DNA of 64,000 nucleotides from Deltaproteobacteria bacterium (GTDB lineage: Bacteria > Myxococcota_A > Polyangia > Polyangiales > Ga0077539). This document shows positions 61,665 through 64,000 of this stretch, one piece after another (within the stretch, counting starts at the first letter, position 1; each line of letters begins with the position of its first letter). The stretch spans positions 62,001-126,000 of the forward strand of contig JADJAE010000041.1 of assembly GCA_016704445.1 (NCBI GenBank). The letters are read 5' to 3'. Both the position numbers and the translations under genes were made by a program. Under the pieces are notes generated by a model. That model saw only the letters and a program-made list of their open reading frames with translations. It did not search any database and was not told the origin of the DNA.

Positions 61665-62516
61665 CTACTTCACCGGGGTCGGCTCGGGGCTGGCGCCCTC
61701 GACCGCGGCGGTGGGCGCGCTGCGTCGGTACATCGCGTACCGCGCCCGCTTCGCCTCGTCGTCGCGAAACGCGTACTGCCCTCGCCGGGCGACCTGGCGA
61801 TCGAGCTCGGCGAGCGCCCAGAACGCGCGGTTGCGGGCCCGGCGGGCGCCGCGCGTGGCCTCGTCCTCGGCCTGGGTGGTCGTGCCGGCGGCCGCCTGCG
61901 CGCCGCCGCGGGCGGCGGCGAAGAGGCCGAGCGCGCTGCGAATCGTCGCGAGGCGGGCGTCGGTGAGGTCGGTCCCGTCGAGGTCGTGGTGGTGCTTCTT
62001 CGCGAGCGCGAGCAGGCGGGTGGTGTCGCTGATGAGGTCGTCGTCGCCCTGCACGTCGCCGATGTCGTCGAGCGCCGACTGCGTCGTCGGGTTGGCGTCG
62101 GCGAAGGTGCGCAGCGCGGCGAACACGTGGTCGCGGCCCGCGCGCACCGGATCGCGGGTCGCCGCGACGACGCCCACGGCGCGCGCGTCCTGGATGACCA
62201 GCCACGCCTCCTGCGCGGCGTCGAGCGCGTCGGCCAGCGTCTCCAGCCGGTGGGCGTCCGCCGCGGCGACCTTGGCGTGAGCGAGCGCCGCCACGTCGAC
62301 GCGAACCTGGCTGGCGAGCTTGCGCGCGTGCTTCGCCACGAGGGCAGGGGGCGCGTCGGGCCGCCTGGCCACCGGGGCCGGGGGCGCGTCGGGCCGCTTC
62401 TTCTCGGCGACGGGGGTCGGCGCTGCCACCGCAGGCGTCGCGGCGGCGGCGGCGGCCTTGCGGGAGGTGAACTTCACGGTGGCCTTGCGGGCAGCGGGCT
62501 TCTTGGGTTTCGCCAT
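61665..62516 (-). CDS. Protein of unknown function with Lys/Ala/Pro-rich N-terminal tail
   Basis: Protein of 283 residues. Residues 1-65 are basic and Ala/Pro rich (MAKPKKPAARKATVKF, then PDAPPAPVARRPDAPPALVAKH); the remainder is a helical domain (about 70-255), including HRLETLADALDAAQEAWLVIQDARAVG, RTFADANPTTQSALDDIGDV and GARRARNRAFWALAELDRQVA. The layout is that of a histone-like tail on a helical core. No family recognised. The ATG at 62516 opens the tail directly. A five-unit 20-bp tandem repeat lies about 100 bases upstream. Confidence 0.62.
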   Translation of the reverse strand: MAKPKKPAARKATVKFTSRKAAAAAATPAVAAPTPVAEKKRPDAPPAPVARRPDAPPALVAKHARKLASQVRVDVAALAHAKVAAADAHRLETLADALDAAQEAWLVIQDARAVGVVAATRDPVRAGRDHVFAALRTFADANPTTQSALDDIGDVQGDDDLISDTTRLLALAKKHHHDLDGTDLTDARLATIRSALGLFAAARGGAQAAAGTTTQAEDEATRGARRARNRAFWALAELDRQVARRGQYAFRDDEAKRARYAMYRRSAPTAAVEGASPEPTPVK

Positions 62517-62615
62517 TGGGGGGGGTCTTTCTCCGTACGGATGGTCCGTGGAGCGGGAGAGTCACCCGAATCGGAGAAGCGTTTCGGCAAAACGCACGAT
62601 CGCCCATCGGGAAGG

Positions 62616-62716
62616 CCGTGCGCACGACCCGGACGGCCATGCGCACGACCCGGACGCCCGTGCGCACGACCGGACGCCCGTGCGCACGACCGGACGGCCG
62701 CGCGCGACCCGGACGC
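62616..62716. repeat. 19-21 bp tandem repeat, five units
   Basis: Units of the form CCGTGCGCACGACCCGGACGG with small length changes (21, 21, 20, 20 and 19 bases). It lies in the divergent spacer between the genes starting at 62516 (minus) and 62783 (plus), so it may be a regulatory or protein-binding array. Too short and without true spacers for a CRISPR. Confidence 0.85.
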
Positions 62717-62782
62717 CCGTGCCGTGAGAGGAGAGTGGGCCGGACGCTGAACGGCTCGTTCGAGGGGCGCAACCGTGGGTCC

Positions 62783-64000
62783 ATGATGCGCTCCGGGGTG
62801 ACGGTCATGGCGACGATGTGTCTCGCGTGGCTCATGGCAGGTTGCGGGGGGGCGCCGGGGCAGGCCCACGTGCCGCGCGCGAGCGGCTTCGCGGACGTCC
62901 CGCCGGTGTCGTTCGTGATCGACGTGCCGCGGACGGCGTCCGACGTCGTCCGGAGCGATCGCCCGCGCGCCGTCGAGTGCACCGCCGGGCGGAGGCACTG
63001 CGGCGAGGTCGCCGGGTGCCGCGACCTGGTCACGGACCGCGATCACTGCGGGGCCTGCGGCGCTTCCTGCGCACCCCTGGAGGAATGCGCCGCGGGTGTG
63101 TGCACCGCGCCGAGCGACCTGACGACCTGCGACGGCGTCCCGACCGACCTGCCACACCAACGCGCGGCACTGCGGCCGCTGCTTCAACGAATGCACCGAC
63201 GGCCTGGGCTGCGTGGAGGGCGCTTGTCAGCGCCCTGCCTGTCCCCCGACCCACGCCACGTGCGGCTCCTCGCCGGAGTGCGTCGACCTCTCGACCGACC
63301 CGGCGAACTGCGGGGCGTGCGGCACGGTCTGTCCGACGGCGTGCTCGGCGGGTCGATGCGCCCACATCGACGAGGTGAGCGCAGGCGGGGAGCACACCTG
63401 CGCGCGCCTGAGCGACGGCACGGTCCGCTGCTGGGGCTTGAACATCTACGGCCAGACGGCGGGAGCTTCGTCGTCGGCCCCGATCGCTGGACTCTCGGAC
63501 GCGGTCCAGGTCAGCGCGGGCCTCTATCACACCTGCGCCCGCACGGCTGACGGGCGCGTCCGCTGCTGGGGCTCGAACCGCAACGGCCAGACGGCGGGAG
63601 CTTCGCCGACGACGCCCATCACCGGGCTGGAGGGCGTCACGCAGGTCAGCGCGGGCGGCGCTCACGCCTGCGCGCTCCTGGGCGACGAGACCGTCCGGTG
63701 CTGGGGTCCATCCGACTTCGTCTCCGGCGGCTCCCCGACGACCTCGATCGTCGGCCTCACCGGTGTCGTCCAGATCGAGCATAGGCTAGCACACCTGCGC
63801 GCTGACGCCTGGCACCTCGTCGGTGCTGGGGCGACAACATCAACGGTCAGTCGAGCGACTCCCCTGGCTCCCCCATCGCGGGCCTCGCCGACGTCGTCGA
63901 GATCAGCGCGGGCGGCGACTTCACCTGCGCCCGCTTGCGCGACGGATCCGTCCGCTGCTGGGGGAGCCTCGACCCGTCCGCGAGGCCCCTCGCGAATCCG
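62783..64000 (+). CDS. RCC1-repeat, Cys-rich lipoprotein (3' end outside window, frameshifts)
   Basis: From ATG 62783 (or 62786) the frame has a lipobox LMAGC, a short linker and a Cys-rich module with RDHCGACGASCAPLEECAAG. After about base 63150 the coding register shifts and continues as CGRCFNECTDGLGC, CGACGTVCPTACSAG and then a string of RCC1-type blades: SAGGEHTCARLSDGTVRCWG, VSAGLYHTCARTADGRVRCWG, VSAGGAHACALLGDETVRCWG and, near the edge, SAGGDFTCARLRDGSVRCWG. At least one more frame break lies in 63770-63830. RCC1 blades form seven-bladed propellers. No stop before the right edge. Confidence 0.8.

Noticed and set aside
62616..62716. Possible CRISPR array
   Set aside because: Units are contiguous with no spacers, and no cas gene is in the window.

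Overview
The window is very GC-rich (about 70%). It is full of lipoproteins in which an Asp/Pro/Ala-rich linker leads to cysteine-rich, FG-GAP, RCC1 or MopE-like modules. It also has many GTG and TTG starts and densely packed short operons on both strands. Together these suggest a myxobacterium-like member of the Myxococcota (Polyangia or a close relative); this is inferred from gene content only. I saw no rRNA, tRNA or CRISPR array. At least a dozen genes carry frame disruptions, most of them in G or C runs, so I annotate these as genes with indels and not as many independent pseudogenes.

Layout. 1-3082: a multihaem cytochrome c (22 CXXCH motifs, running off the left edge) coupled to a small membrane protein, and divergent from a flavin/NAD(P) oxidoreductase that lacks its usual N-terminal part. 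3086-6903: a tandem glutaredoxin/GST-type protein, a DUF4230 protein, a dihaem cytochrome and a Cys-rich lipoprotein. 6942-11446: a stand-alone receiver domain and a row of small stress or envelope proteins (YtxH-like, CsbD-like, holin-like, FMN-split-barrel with a histone-like tail). 11703-22880: Cys-rich, MopE-like and FG-GAP surface lipoproteins, a PerM/AI-2E transporter, a damaged acyl-CoA dehydrogenase, a TPR protein and a broken Uma2 gene. 22881-30452: a second FG-GAP remnant, a transglutaminase-domain membrane protein, a patatin with an inserted membrane domain, an OmpA/TSP3 protein and a DVP-repeat lipoprotein. 30552-37944: amidase, AlkA-type glycosylase, lipoproteins and a vWA protein.

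38042-43129 is an oxidative pentose phosphate operon, gnd-zwf-opcA-pgl, plus a coupled lipoprotein; successive genes overlap at GTGA or TTGA junctions, except that pgl has its own strong ribosome binding site. 43149-51129 holds a DUF2071 protein, a one-HKD PLD-like protein, small proteins, lexA followed by a GIDE-like membrane protein, a MepA-like endopeptidase and a DUF2752 protein. 51178-55774 runs glutaredoxin, a glycoside hydrolase-like protein, ftsE, ftsX, an EnvC-like degenerate LytM protein and ruvC.

The most distinctive segment is 55626-59799. The 3' end of ruvC is repeated downstream, and the copies bracket two toxin-antitoxin modules: an excisionase-HTH/PIN pair, and an RHH/MazF pair that interrupts the ruvC copy between 13-bp direct repeats. 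A two-gene Septu defence system (ptuA ATPase, ptuB HNH nuclease) follows immediately. This looks like a small defence island built at the ruvC 3' end. The window ends with a DUF1254 protein, a Lys/Ala-tailed protein of unknown function, a 20-bp tandem repeat and an RCC1-repeat lipoprotein that runs off the right edge.
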